DNA of 64,000 nt, from contig NZ_FOKK01000016.1 in assembly GCF_900112005.1 (NCBI RefSeq), positions 45,645 to 109,644 of the forward strand. Reading direction: 5' to 3'. The notes under the pieces were generated by a model, which searched no databases, was not told the origin of the DNA, and saw nothing but the letters and a program-made list of their open reading frames with translations. A program made the translations under genes and the position numbers. This stretch comes from Algoriphagus aquimarinus. GTDB lineage: Bacteria; Bacteroidota; Bacteroidia; Cytophagales; Cyclobacteriaceae. Shown here piece after piece: positions 44,250-53,392 of this stretch (positions are counted from its first letter, which is position 1; each line of letters opens with the position of its first letter).

Positions 44250-45644
44250 ATGAAAGTAAAACAACACACCATTAAAAAACAGGTGGAATTATCCGGAGTG
44301 GGTCTCCACACGGGCGTCATTTCAAACATGACATTTCTACCTGCACCCCCAAATCACGGATATAAATTTCAGCGTATTGACCTGGAAGGCAGACCTACTG
44401 TAGATGCAGATTGCGACCTGGTTGTAGATGTATCTAGAGGAACTACCTTGGAACAAAATGGTGCTCGGGTATACACCGTAGAGCACGTTTTAGCAGCTTT
44501 AGTTGGATTAGAGATTGACAACGTGCTTATTCAATTGGACGGCCCAGAACCTCCTATTATGGATGGATCCTCTATTCAGTTTATAGAGGTTTTAGAAGAG
44601 GCTGGTCTAGAAGAGCAAAATGCACTTCGTAGATTCTACGAAGTACAAGAGAGTATCCAATATAAAGACACCGCACGCGAAGTAGAAATGGTAGCTCTGC
44701 CTACCGATAATTACCGCGTGACAGTGATGGTTGATTACAACTCCCCTGTTTTGGGAAGTCAGCATGCCTCTATCACTGACATCGGTCAATTCAGATCAGA
44801 AATTGCTTCGTGTCGTACTTTTTGCTTTTTGCACGAATTAGAAATGCTATATAACTCTAACCTCATCAAGGGTGGAGATTTGAATAATGCCATCGTAGTG
44901 GTGGATAGAATAGTAGAAGAAGCAGAATTAGTCAATCTGGCTAAGATGTTTAATAAGCCAAAAGTTGAAGTAAAGAAAGAAGGCATTTTAAACAATGTTG
45001 ATCTTCGCTACCGAAATGAGCCAGCAAGGCACAAATTACTTGACGTAGTGGGAGATTTGGCTTTGGTTGGAAGACCGCTAAAAGCTCAAATTTTGGCAGC
45101 TAGACCAGGGCATGCAGCTAATGTAGCCTTCGCTAAAAAAATAAAGCGTGCTATGGAGAAGTCCTCGACTTCGCACATTCCATATTACGACCCAAGACTT
45201 CCTCCAGTAATGGATATCAACCAGATAAGCAGTATTTTACCGCATAGATATCCATTCCAGTTACTTGATAAAATCATCTATTTAGATGATACAGTAGTAG
45301 CGGGAGTGAAAAATGTAACTATAAACGAACCGTTTTTTATGGGTCATTTCCCTTCTAATCCAGTAATGCCAGGTGTATTGCAAGTAGAAGCTATGGCTCA
45401 AACAGGCGGTATTTTAGTATTGAGTACAGTGGATGATCCAGAAAATTACTGGACTTATTTTCTGGGAATCGAAAACTGTAAGTTTAGAAAAATGGTACTT
45501 CCTGGTGATACTCTAATTTTTAAATGTGAACTTTTGGCCCCGATAAGAAGAGGTATAGCAAAAATGCGTGGTGAGGCTTATGTCGGAAATACCCTAGTAT
45601 GTGAGGCCGTAATGACAGCAAGCATAACCCGAAAAGAATCATGA
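44250..45644 (+). CDS. lpxC/fabZ: Bifunctional LpxC deacetylase / FabZ dehydratase
   Basis: A 464-residue fusion typical of Bacteroidota. Residues 1-305 are UDP-3-O-acyl-GlcNAc deacetylase (SGVGLHTGVISNMTF, the zinc-site VEHVLAALVGLEIDN and PARHKLLDVVGDLAL). Residues about 315-464 are 3-hydroxyacyl-ACP dehydratase (ILPHRYPFQLLDKI, GHFPSNPVMPGVLQVEA). It links lipid A commitment with fatty-acid elongation. It overlaps lpxA by 4 bp (ATGA). Confidence 0.96.
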   Translation: MKVKQHTIKKQVELSGVGLHTGVISNMTFLPAPPNHGYKFQRIDLEGRPTVDADCDLVVDVSRGTTLEQNGARVYTVEHVLAALVGLEIDNVLIQLDGPEPPIMDGSSIQFIEVLEEAGLEEQNALRRFYEVQESIQYKDTAREVEMVALPTDNYRVTVMVDYNSPVLGSQHASITDIGQFRSEIASCRTFCFLHELEMLYNSNLIKGGDLNNAIVVVDRIVEEAELVNLAKMFNKPKVEVKKEGILNNVDLRYRNEPARHKLLDVVGDLALVGRPLKAQILAARPGHAANVAFAKKIKRAMEKSSTSHIPYYDPRLPPVMDINQISSILPHRYPFQLLDKIIYLDDTVVAGVKNVTINEPFFMGHFPSNPVMPGVLQVEAMAQTGGILVLSTVDDPENYWTYFLGIENCKFRKMVLPGDTLIFKCELLAPIRRGIAKMRGEAYVGNTLVCEAVMTASITRKES

Positions 45645-46420
45645 TCAGCCCATTAGCTCATATTGACCCAAAAGCAACAATAGGAAAAAATGTTCATATC
45701 GATCCATTCACTATGATCGGCGAGAATGTTACTATTGGTGATAATACTTGGATCGGACCAAATGTTACTATTTTTTCTGGTGCATCTATTGGAAAAAACT
45801 GCAAGATTTTTCCAGGTGCCGTAATAGCAGGAATTCCTCAAGATCTAAAATTCCAAGGTGAAGACTCTACTGTAATGATCGGTGATAACACGACTATTAG
45901 AGAGTGTGTTACAATCAGCAGAGGGACTGTAGAAAAACAAACAACCGTCATCGGAAGTCACTGCCTACTAATGGCTTATGTCCATGTAGCCCACGATTGT
46001 GTGATAGGAAGTCATGTCATTATTGCTAACTCTGTACAGATAGCAGGTCATGTTGCCATTGATGATTGGGCGATTGTAGGTGGATCAAGTGCAGTGCATC
46101 AATTTGTAAAAATCGGAATGCACGCTATGATATCCGGAGGCTCTTTGGTAAGAAAAGACGTGCCTCCATTCACTAAAGCTGCGCGTGAGCCACTTTCGTA
46201 TGCAGGCGTTAATTCCCTAGGACTTCGAAGAAGAGGCTTTTCTAGCGAGTCTATCTCTCACATACAAGAGGTATACCGCTACCTTTTCCTTAACAGCATG
46301 AACAATAGCCGTGCATTGGAAGAAATTGAAGTTAATCTACCTGCTACCAAAGAAAGAGATGAAATATTGAATTTCATTCGCTCTTCTGAACGTGGTGTGA
46401 TGAAGGGATACATCAATTAA
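45641..46420 (+). CDS. lpxA: UDP-N-acetylglucosamine acyltransferase
   Basis: A 259-residue enzyme for the first lipid A step, an acyl-ACP-dependent O-acylation. Hexapeptide repeats cover residues 1-170, with the LpxA signatures AYVHVAHDCVIGSHVII and GGSSAVHQFVKIGMHAMISGG, followed by the helical C-terminal ACP-binding domain (GLRRRGFSSESI). It overlaps lpxC/fabZ by 4 bp, and the ABC ATPase gene begins 2 bp later. Confidence 0.96.
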   Translation: MISPLAHIDPKATIGKNVHIDPFTMIGENVTIGDNTWIGPNVTIFSGASIGKNCKIFPGAVIAGIPQDLKFQGEDSTVMIGDNTTIRECVTISRGTVEKQTTVIGSHCLLMAYVHVAHDCVIGSHVIIANSVQIAGHVAIDDWAIVGGSSAVHQFVKIGMHAMISGGSLVRKDVPPFTKAAREPLSYAGVNSLGLRRRGFSSESISHIQEVYRYLFLNSMNNSRALEEIEVNLPATKERDEILNFIRSSERGVMKGYIN

Positions 46421-46422
46421 CT

Positions 46423-47043
46423 ATGCTGAAAATCCACTTAGAAGAAGCTTCAAAGCGCTTCCAATACGAATGGATTTTTAAAAATCTAAACCTTGAGCTA
46501 TCTCAAGGGAATTCCCTCGCTATAACTGGAAGTAATGGATCAGGCAAATCTACTTTGCTGAAATGCCTAAGTGGCTCGATCCCGATCTCCTCCGGGAAAA
46601 TCGACTATATACTTGACGGAAAACCAATCTCAGAAACTGATTGGTTTTCCTATTTGAGTATTTCTGCACCTTATATGGAAGTGCCAGAAGAGTTCAGTCT
46701 GGAAGAATTACTCGATTTCCATTTCAAGTTCAAAAAGCCATTAGATGGGATTTCATCTAAAGAAATCATCGAGCAGCTCTACCTTTCTCAACACGCTTTA
46801 AAAGCCGTAGGACAATTCTCCTCTGGAATGAAACAGCGACTTAAATTAGGCTTGGCGCTTTTTTCTGATGTTCCTTTAATATTACTTGATGAACCCACTT
46901 CTAATCTCGACAAGAAAGGAATAGATTGGTATCAAGAAATGATGAGGGAATATGGCAAAAACAGAATTTTGGTGATTTGCTCTAATGAGCCGCGAGAATA
47001 CACTTTTTGTGAACAAAAAATCACGCTCGAAGACTTTAAGTAA
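46423..47043 (+). CDS. ABC transporter ATPase subunit
   Basis: A 206-residue ATP-binding subunit with Walker A GSNGSGKSTLLKCLSG, signature QFSSGMKQRLKLGLALF and Walker B LILLDEPTSNLDKKG. No permease is encoded beside it. It follows lpxA by 2 bp, so it is co-transcribed; a link to lipid A or envelope transport is only contextual. Confidence 0.88.
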   Translation: MLKIHLEEASKRFQYEWIFKNLNLELSQGNSLAITGSNGSGKSTLLKCLSGSIPISSGKIDYILDGKPISETDWFSYLSISAPYMEVPEEFSLEELLDFHFKFKKPLDGISSKEIIEQLYLSQHALKAVGQFSSGMKQRLKLGLALFSDVPLILLDEPTSNLDKKGIDWYQEMMREYGKNRILVICSNEPREYTFCEQKITLEDFK

Positions 47044-47102
47044 GTACTAGCTTTAAACTTAAATTCCTATCTTTAATTCTATAGGAATTAATTGTTAAGA
47101 CC

Positions 47103-47579
47103 ATGAAATCAAACTTTTTCAGATTATACATTTTGGCGTTTGCCATGATTGCAATTCAAAGTTGTGGTGGAGATGACCCTATGCCAGATCCGCCACAGAA
47201 GACGGCTGAGGAGACTGCAATTGAAGCCTTGACTGGAACCTGGGGATTGACCGGAGGAGGAACTGTACTTCGTGATGGAACTGCAGTCACTGACTTGTAT
47301 ACTGGATTTGAATTAGCTTTAAAATCAGGTTCTTCCAAAACTTTCACCTCCAAAAACAATAATGACCTTTTCGATACATCAGGCACTTGGAGTTTTGCAG
47401 GACTTAATTTCGATAAATTCATGCTTTCTGGCATCAAACCAGCCGCTGGAAGAGAGATCTCTTTTACTCGGAATAATGATAATTTGATTTTGACATTTAC
47501 TATACCAGCTCCTAATGCTAGAGTCAATGGTGTTACGGCCGTAGCAGGAAGCTATACCTTTAATTTGCGAAAGCTGTAG
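47103..47579 (+). CDS. Predicted lipoprotein, beta-sandwich type
   Basis: A 158-residue exported protein with signal peptide and lipobox-like IAIQSC (Cys21), then a Pro/Asp linker (GGDDPMPDPPQ) and about 120 residues of beta-rich sequence (TGTWGLTGGGTVLRDG). It resembles the lipocalin-like lipoproteins common in Bacteroidota, but I do not assign a family. It stands alone before a bidirectional terminator. Confidence 0.75.
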   Translation: MKSNFFRLYILAFAMIAIQSCGGDDPMPDPPQKTAEETAIEALTGTWGLTGGGTVLRDGTAVTDLYTGFELALKSGSSKTFTSKNNNDLFDTSGTWSFAGLNFDKFMLSGIKPAAGREISFTRNNDNLILTFTIPAPNARVNGVTAVAGSYTFNLRKL

Positions 47580-47602
47580 ATTTAAAAACCACTCGCACCA
47601 AA

Positions 47603-47628
47603 AAAAGGGAGCATTAATGCTCCCTTTT
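47603..47628. terminator. Bidirectional terminator between the lipoprotein gene and mutS2
   Basis: A perfect 26-bp palindrome (AAAAGGGAGCATT and its complement) flanked by T-rich sequence on both sides. It serves the plus-strand lipoprotein gene and the minus-strand mutS2 gene, whose stop is 5 bp away. Confidence 0.9.
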
Positions 47629-47633
47629 ACTTT

Positions 47634-50021
47634 TTATTTTAAGGTCACTAAGGTGACTCCTGCTCCTCCTCGATCTGCATGCTCATCCTCCATATGCTGG
47701 ACTTGGCTCATGTCTCTCAGGAAATTACGCGTCAAATCCCTTAGTATTCCGTTGCCCTTGCCGTGAACTATACGCAGATCTTTCAAACCCAGCATAAAAC
47801 CTTCATCGACAAATGTCTGGATCAAGTGGAGAATTTCTTCACCTCTTTTACCTCTGATATCTAGATTGAGGGAATAATCCATCATTTTCTCATTGGTATT
47901 GTATCCACTTCGAGACACAGCAGCTTTCTTTTCCTTCTTGACTTCGCCTTGCGATATTTTCTCCAATCTCGATAGTTTAACCTTCGATTTGAGCTCGCCG
48001 ATAGAAACCTCCAGCTCATTGCCTTTAATACTCAGCACTTCGGCTATGGCCCCATTGTCTTTCACTCGCACCCAATCTCCTATTGCGATCTTCCCTGTCA
48101 AGACCTTAATCTCTGGTGCTTTTACAATGTTCTTCTCAGGCTTTACTTTTTCCTTGAATTCTTCCAGATCCTTTCGAACCTGCTTCGTAGCTTCCTTCTC
48201 AGCCTTGCCTTCTTTGATCTCACGAATAGTCGCCTCAATCTTCTTGTTTGCTTGATCTAGCAACTGCTTAGCCTCCTGCTTTGCTTCTTGGATATACCGC
48301 TTTTTGGTATTTTCCATGGTCTCTTTCAGGTCATTGTATTCCTGAAGTCTCGTTTTCAGCAAGCGCTCCTTAGCTTTGACATCGGCGAGCAAAGTAGCGT
48401 ACTGGTTTTTCTCATTCTCCACCTGCGTGAGCAATCTATCGTAGCGAACTCGCTCCTCACCGATTTGCTCTTTGGCATATTTCAAAATCTCCTTTGGGAT
48501 ACCGATTTTCGACGCTATCTCCAAAGCGAATGAAGAACCTGGCTTACCAATTTCAAGCTGATAGAGGGGCTCTAATTTATCCACATCATAGCGCATGGCA
48601 CCATTCACCATTCCCTGATTCTTATTGGCGATTTGCTTCAAATTACCATAGTGGGTGGTGAGCACTCCATAGGCACCTAATTTATTCAATGCCAAAAGAA
48701 TGGATTCAGCGATCGCTCCACCAAACTGCGGCTCCGTCCCTGTACCAAATTCATCAATGAAGAGAATGGTTTTCTTATTGGAGAATAGCGAAAAATGCTT
48801 CATACTCATCAGGTGAGAACTGTAGGTACTCAGGTCATTCTCCAGGTTTTGCTCATCACCTATATCGATAAAGAAATTATCGAAGAGTGAGCTTTTGGAA
48901 TCAGGATGAACTGGTATCAATATTCCACACTGAAGCATATACTGCAGCAAAGCAACAGTTTTAAGTGTCACAGACTTTCCTCCGGCATTTGGACCTGAGA
49001 TGACCAGCAATCGCTCATGGCCGCTTAGTTTCACATCAAGAGGGACAATACTTTTCCCTTGGGTCTTTAGCGCCATCTCCAAAATAGGATGCCTTGCCTT
49101 AGTCCAGGTTAATTGCCTTTCCTTGGTGATTTCCGGTCTGCAACTATCTGTCTTCTGGGCAAATTTTGCTTTGGCACGAATGAAATCCATCAAGCCAAGA
49201 AAATTAGTTGCCTTTCTTAAAGCTGGGATAGCAGGCCGGATTTTATCTGTCAGCTGAGTCAGGATCTTTATAATCTCCCGACGTTCCATGTATTCGAGAT
49301 CTCGGATTTCATTATTGATATCCAAAGCTTCCTCAGGCTCCATGAAAACCGTCTGCCCTGTTGCTGATTCATCATGAATAAAGCCACGAAGTTTCCGCTT
49401 GTTTTCAGCAGCTACAGGGATCACTAATCTTCCTGACCGTACAGTAATAGCAGAATCCTCTGGCGTTAGTCCTTTCGCTCTGGCTTCTTTGAAAACCCGC
49501 TCCATTACTTTGCGCAAGCGGCTTTCTTCATAAATAATCTGACTTCTGATCAGCTGCAAGTCCTTACTTGCATTGCTTCGCATCTTGCCCTTTTCATCGA
49601 TAATCAACTCGATGGCTTTGAGCAAGCTCATATCAAGATCCATCAGCAAGCCTAATAATTGGCTCAAGACAGGATAATCTTCTCCTCTTTTCTGGAAAAA
49701 AGAAACACAGCTTCTGAGTGTTTCCAGGGAAAGCTTTATCTCATAAAAATCCTCCACGTCAAGAAAAGCATTCTCCAACTTAGCTTTCTCTAAATAAGGG
49801 TTAAGGTTGGTGAAATTGGAAGAGGGGAAAAGCTCGCCTGAAATTAAGATGTGGCGAAATTCCTCCGTCTGATCTAGTAACTTGGTAACCAAATTATAGT
49901 CAGAAGAGAACACCAAGCGATCAACGTACTGCTGTCCAAGAAGAGAAGTACACTCCGTCTTGAGTAGCTCTTTAACCTTTAGAAAATTTACTTTTTGTTC
50001 GAGATTGCGTGGGTATAGCAT
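47634..50021 (-). CDS. mutS2: MutS2 (endonuclease MutS2) with Smr domain
   Basis: A 795-residue MutS2 ATPase. Core domain with Walker A SGPNAGGKSVTLKT (about 330), Walker B ILFIDEFGTGTEPQFGG, and the family's STYSSHLMSMK. A coiled coil (about 515-620) and a KOW-like segment (IAIGDWVRVKDNG) precede the C-terminal Smr domain (LDIRGKRGEEIL and RIVHGKGNGILRD). MutS2 acts in recombination control and, in Bacillus, ribosome rescue. Its start overlaps the DUF4296 stop by 1 bp. Confidence 0.95.
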   Translation of the reverse strand: MLYPRNLEQKVNFLKVKELLKTECTSLLGQQYVDRLVFSSDYNLVTKLLDQTEEFRHILISGELFPSSNFTNLNPYLEKAKLENAFLDVEDFYEIKLSLETLRSCVSFFQKRGEDYPVLSQLLGLLMDLDMSLLKAIELIIDEKGKMRSNASKDLQLIRSQIIYEESRLRKVMERVFKEARAKGLTPEDSAITVRSGRLVIPVAAENKRKLRGFIHDESATGQTVFMEPEEALDINNEIRDLEYMERREIIKILTQLTDKIRPAIPALRKATNFLGLMDFIRAKAKFAQKTDSCRPEITKERQLTWTKARHPILEMALKTQGKSIVPLDVKLSGHERLLVISGPNAGGKSVTLKTVALLQYMLQCGILIPVHPDSKSSLFDNFFIDIGDEQNLENDLSTYSSHLMSMKHFSLFSNKKTILFIDEFGTGTEPQFGGAIAESILLALNKLGAYGVLTTHYGNLKQIANKNQGMVNGAMRYDVDKLEPLYQLEIGKPGSSFALEIASKIGIPKEILKYAKEQIGEERVRYDRLLTQVENEKNQYATLLADVKAKERLLKTRLQEYNDLKETMENTKKRYIQEAKQEAKQLLDQANKKIEATIREIKEGKAEKEATKQVRKDLEEFKEKVKPEKNIVKAPEIKVLTGKIAIGDWVRVKDNGAIAEVLSIKGNELEVSIGELKSKVKLSRLEKISQGEVKKEKKAAVSRSGYNTNEKMMDYSLNLDIRGKRGEEILHLIQTFVDEGFMLGLKDLRIVHGKGNGILRDLTRNFLRDMSQVQHMEDEHADRGGAGVTLVTLK

Positions 50022-50371
50022 TAGAATTGGTCTAAAACTCCTCCGGAAGATTCCCTTACTACTAAAGAATCAACCACACGAGAATAAATCTGCTCCATCT
50101 GAGCGGGATCTTGAAGGTAGTACAACATACTTTGTGTGAAAACTGAATCACTCACCTGATGTTTAAGAAAAACATCCATTTCAAGTAAATTATATAACAC
50201 CTTAGATGAGTCGTAGGAAACAGGAATTGCACCCGTAAGCCCCTCAGTAATATGTATATCTATCAGTACCTCTACCATCTTATCCTCAGACAATAAACCT
50301 GCTGGCTTATTGCCAGATCCACAACTTCCTAGGGAAAGGAGGCAAAAACTTAGTATCAGAAATCTTTTCAC
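50021..50371 (-). CDS. DUF4296 lipoprotein
   Basis: A 116-residue Bacteroidota-specific protein with a signal peptide and lipobox LGSC (Cys17), then the DUF4296 pattern LLSEDKMVEVLIDIHITEGLTG. Function unknown. It overlaps mutS2 by 1 bp. It diverges from the DUF58 gene (106 bp between starts). Confidence 0.85.
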   Translation of the reverse strand: MKRFLILSFCLLSLGSCGSGNKPAGLLSEDKMVEVLIDIHITEGLTGAIPVSYDSSKVLYNLLEMDVFLKHQVSDSVFTQSMLYYLQDPAQMEQIYSRVVDSLVVRESSGGVLDQF

Positions 50372-50477
50372 AGCTCAAAATTAGGTTTTTTTAACGGAAA
50401 ATCTCCCCACCCTTCATGTAACTGAAATTTTATAATTCAGCTTAGAAGCATAACTTAGGCCGTTCAAATCACCATTC

Positions 50478-51356
50478 ATGAACGAATTATTCAGCAAGCT
50501 CAGAAAATACGAAGTCATGATCCGAAAGGTGGCTAATAATCACCTACAAGGAGAATACCAGTCGCTCTTTAAAGGGTCTGGATTGGAGTTTGACGATCTC
50601 CGTCCATACCAGTATGGCGACGACATTCGTACGATTGAGTGGAAGGTATCTGCTAAGGGACACGGAACTTTTGTCAAAACGTTTCGCGAAGACAAAGAAC
50701 AGTCGGTTTTCTTTCTTTTAGACATCAGCGGTAGCCAGGATATTGGTCAGCCAGGAAACAAGAAGATCGATCAGGGAAAGATCATCGCAGGTGTATTGAC
50801 TTTGGCCGCAGTATTTGAAGGAAGTCAAGTCGGACTGATCAGTTATTCGGATCAAAAGGAAAAACTGATCCTGCCTTCGAAAGGTAGCAAGCAAGGTGTG
50901 AAAATGATTCGTGGCATATTTAACCATGAAAACAATTCTTTGAAAACAGATTTGAACTCCATGTTCATGTTTGCACTGAATTTGATCAAGAAAAGAGCTG
51001 TGATCGTGATCATTTCTGACTTCATTGATGAAGGATATGAGCGGCCATTCAGAGCGCTTGCAGAGCGTCATGATGTCGTGGCAATACAGCTTACAGATCC
51101 TCGTGAGTCAGCTTTGCCTTCATTGGGAATTATTCCTGTTTTTGATAAAGAAAAAGGGAAAACTACTTGGGTGAATACTGCCTTTGGAAGCTTTTCTAAA
51201 AAAATTGCAGATACCTTTACTTCCGAGCGAGAGCATTTAAAAACTATTTGCAAAAAGAACCAAATAAACTACCTAGCTATCGATACCACTCAGGACATAG
51301 TAGGTCCACTTCTAGAGTTATTTAAGTACCGAAACAAAAGCATGAAACGTGGGTAA
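50478..51356 (+). CDS. DUF58 protein of the Bat locus
   Basis: A 292-residue cytosolic protein with the DUF58/VWA-like fold: SLFKGSGLEFDDLRPYQYGDDIRTIEWKVSAK near the N-terminus, and a von Willebrand-like FFLLDISGSQDIG. DUF58 proteins occur beside MoxR ATPases and BatA/BatB proteins in Bacteroidota and are thought to serve chaperone-like or envelope-related roles. No moxR is seen. The stop overlaps the BatD-like gene by 8 bp. Confidence 0.88.
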   Translation: MNELFSKLRKYEVMIRKVANNHLQGEYQSLFKGSGLEFDDLRPYQYGDDIRTIEWKVSAKGHGTFVKTFREDKEQSVFFLLDISGSQDIGQPGNKKIDQGKIIAGVLTLAAVFEGSQVGLISYSDQKEKLILPSKGSKQGVKMIRGIFNHENNSLKTDLNSMFMFALNLIKKRAVIVIISDFIDEGYERPFRALAERHDVVAIQLTDPRESALPSLGIIPVFDKEKGKTTWVNTAFGSFSKKIADTFTSEREHLKTICKKNQINYLAIDTTQDIVGPLLELFKYRNKSMKRG

Positions 51357-52245
51357 AGCGCTCAAACTCTTTTTATTTCTCCTGATTCCAGTTCTGAGCA
51401 ATGCTCAGCAAATCACCGTGGATGGCTACTTCATGCAGGATTCAGCCAAGCTAGGTGAGCGTGTAGGTTATGTGTTAAAAGCGTCCTACCCCGAGTCGGT
51501 TCAGATTATATTTCCAGATTCTACGTTTGATTTTTCTCCGTTGGTTTTACTGGAAAAGAAAACATTCATATCTCATACAGAGGAGAGTATCACTCAAGAT
51601 AGCACGGTATATTATTTATCTAATTTTTCGCTAGATCCAAGTTCTTACTTGACTTTGCCAGTGTACGAACTGGCACGATATGACAGTATAGTTCACTATC
51701 CTCTGGAAGCTGAACTCAAGTTGAAACTTACGTTAGATAGTATTCCTGAGCAGTTGGTGTTTCAGGAAAACAACATCTATCAGACACTTGAAAAGTCCTT
51801 CAATTGGATTATCATCGGAATAATTCTTGGAGTTATTCTAGTTCTGTTAGTAGTACTTTACTTCCTTTTTGCAGATAAAATCCAAGAGTATTGGAAAGAA
51901 AGAAGAGAGAAAAGACGCTGGGCTCAATTTGAAAAAAGATGGAAAACTCAGACTGCTCTGCTATCAGAAAACCCATCTATTGAAGCAGCTGATGAAGTCA
52001 TTGGACTTTGGAAAGGCTATATGGAAAGCATCACTAAGCTTCCGGTAAAGGAGTGGACATCTAGCGAAATCGGAGAAAGAATGGATAACGTAGAGATCTT
52101 CAAAGCTCTCCGAGCAATCGATTTGATTATTTACGCAGGTGAGTCTTCGAAAAGTGAGGAAGCTACTACCTATTTATTAGAAGTGGCAAGAGAAAATTAT
52201 CAGGAAAAACAAACCAAAACCACCCATGAGAGAGCAGCTGTCTGA
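51349..52245 (+). CDS. BatD-like membrane-anchored protein
   Basis: A 298-residue protein with a signal peptide (ending SNAQ), an exported N-terminal region of about 135 residues, one membrane helix (about 150-172) and a cytosolic C-terminus. The start is GTG inside the DUF58 gene, since the frame has no ATG there. It lies between DUF58 and BatA, where many Bacteroidota place a BatD-like or aerotolerance-related protein. The family assignment rests mainly on position. Confidence 0.7.
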   Translation: MGKALKLFLFLLIPVLSNAQQITVDGYFMQDSAKLGERVGYVLKASYPESVQIIFPDSTFDFSPLVLLEKKTFISHTEESITQDSTVYYLSNFSLDPSSYLTLPVYELARYDSIVHYPLEAELKLKLTLDSIPEQLVFQENNIYQTLEKSFNWIIIGIILGVILVLLVVLYFLFADKIQEYWKERREKRRWAQFEKRWKTQTALLSENPSIEAADEVIGLWKGYMESITKLPVKEWTSSEIGERMDNVEIFKALRAIDLIIYAGESSKSEEATTYLLEVARENYQEKQTKTTHERAAV

Positions 52246-53269
52246 ATTCTTTAGCTGGTCTTGGTTTCAGCCTGAGACCTTCAAAAGCTACGAATGGCAA
52301 AATCCGATTTTACTGAATCTGATCTGGATTATTCCTGTGGTCATGCTTTTCAGGACATTCGTCAAATTCCTGAAAAACCCAGTATTGGAACTTTCCCTAC
52401 CGAAACGTGTAGCAAACAACAATCCTTGGACATATTTACGACTCATACCTGCAGGCTTCTTTTACCTATTCCTGATCATGCTAGTCGTGGCTTTGGCTCG
52501 CCCGCAGCGAAGTAATGAGCGCGTAGAGCAATTTACAGAAGGCATAGACATCATGTTGGTATTGGATATTTCGGAATCCATGGACTTACAGGATTTCACG
52601 CCTAATCGACTCGAAGCAGCCAAAGCAACGGCTATTGAATTCATCAACGGCAGAGTTGGAGATCGAATAGGAATGGTTGTATTCGCTGGAGAAGCTTATT
52701 CCCTCGCTCCATTGACCAATGATTATGAATTACTCACTGACCTTGTCAATGAGATTTCTTTTAGCATGATGGAAGCAAAAGGAACAGCTATAGGTTCTGC
52801 ATTGGCATCAGGGACAAACCGAATGAAAGAATCGGAATCTGCATCGAAAGTCATGATTTTATTGAGTGATGGTGAGAGCAATGCCGGAAATGTGGACCCA
52901 CTTTTTGCAGCAAACCTAGCCTCTGCCTTGGACATTAAGATCTACACCATTGCGATGGGCAAGGATGGACTCGTTCCTTACGGCACAGACTTCTTTGGTC
53001 GACCTCAGATGGTAGAAAGTTACTTGGATGAATCCACCTTACGAGAGATAGCTAAAATTGGAAATGGAGAGTTTTTCAGAGCTTCTGACGCTGGAACTTT
53101 AATTTCGATTTTCGATAGAATTGACACCCTGGAGAAAACCGAAGTGATCGAAAACCGCTACAAGGAAACAGCAGATTACTATAGAACTTATCTCTTCTGG
53201 GGTTTGATGTTTTTCTTCGTTTGGTTAGGTCTTAAGAGTAGTTTCTTAAACAATTTCCTTTTGGATTAA
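52226..53269 (+). CDS. BatA-type von Willebrand factor A domain protein
   Basis: A 347-residue membrane protein with helices near 25-42, 70-90 and 320-342. The VWA domain has a complete MIDAS (DISESMD, the TNDYE threonine and SDGES). It fits BatA of the Bacteroides aerotolerance locus, whose mechanism is unproven. It overlaps the BatD-like gene by 20 bp. BatB, BatC and BatE are not downstream: hemN follows. Confidence 0.88.
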   Translation: MREQLSEFFSWSWFQPETFKSYEWQNPILLNLIWIIPVVMLFRTFVKFLKNPVLELSLPKRVANNNPWTYLRLIPAGFFYLFLIMLVVALARPQRSNERVEQFTEGIDIMLVLDISESMDLQDFTPNRLEAAKATAIEFINGRVGDRIGMVVFAGEAYSLAPLTNDYELLTDLVNEISFSMMEAKGTAIGSALASGTNRMKESESASKVMILLSDGESNAGNVDPLFAANLASALDIKIYTIAMGKDGLVPYGTDFFGRPQMVESYLDESTLREIAKIGNGEFFRASDAGTLISIFDRIDTLEKTEVIENRYKETADYYRTYLFWGLMFFFVWLGLKSSFLNNFLLD

Positions 53270-53392
53270 TCATCAATCAGCAAAATTTCAGGTCTGCAAT
53301 TAAAAATAAGATGATATTAGTCACATTTGAGGCTTTCACTTATCATCTGAAGAAATGTGAAAACAAGCTTAGTTTGCATAAAGCAATTTCTT

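Noticed and set aside
50376..50383. TAATTTTG (minus strand) as promoter for DUF4296-mutS2
   Set aside because: Only 4 bp from the start codon and no -33 TTG.
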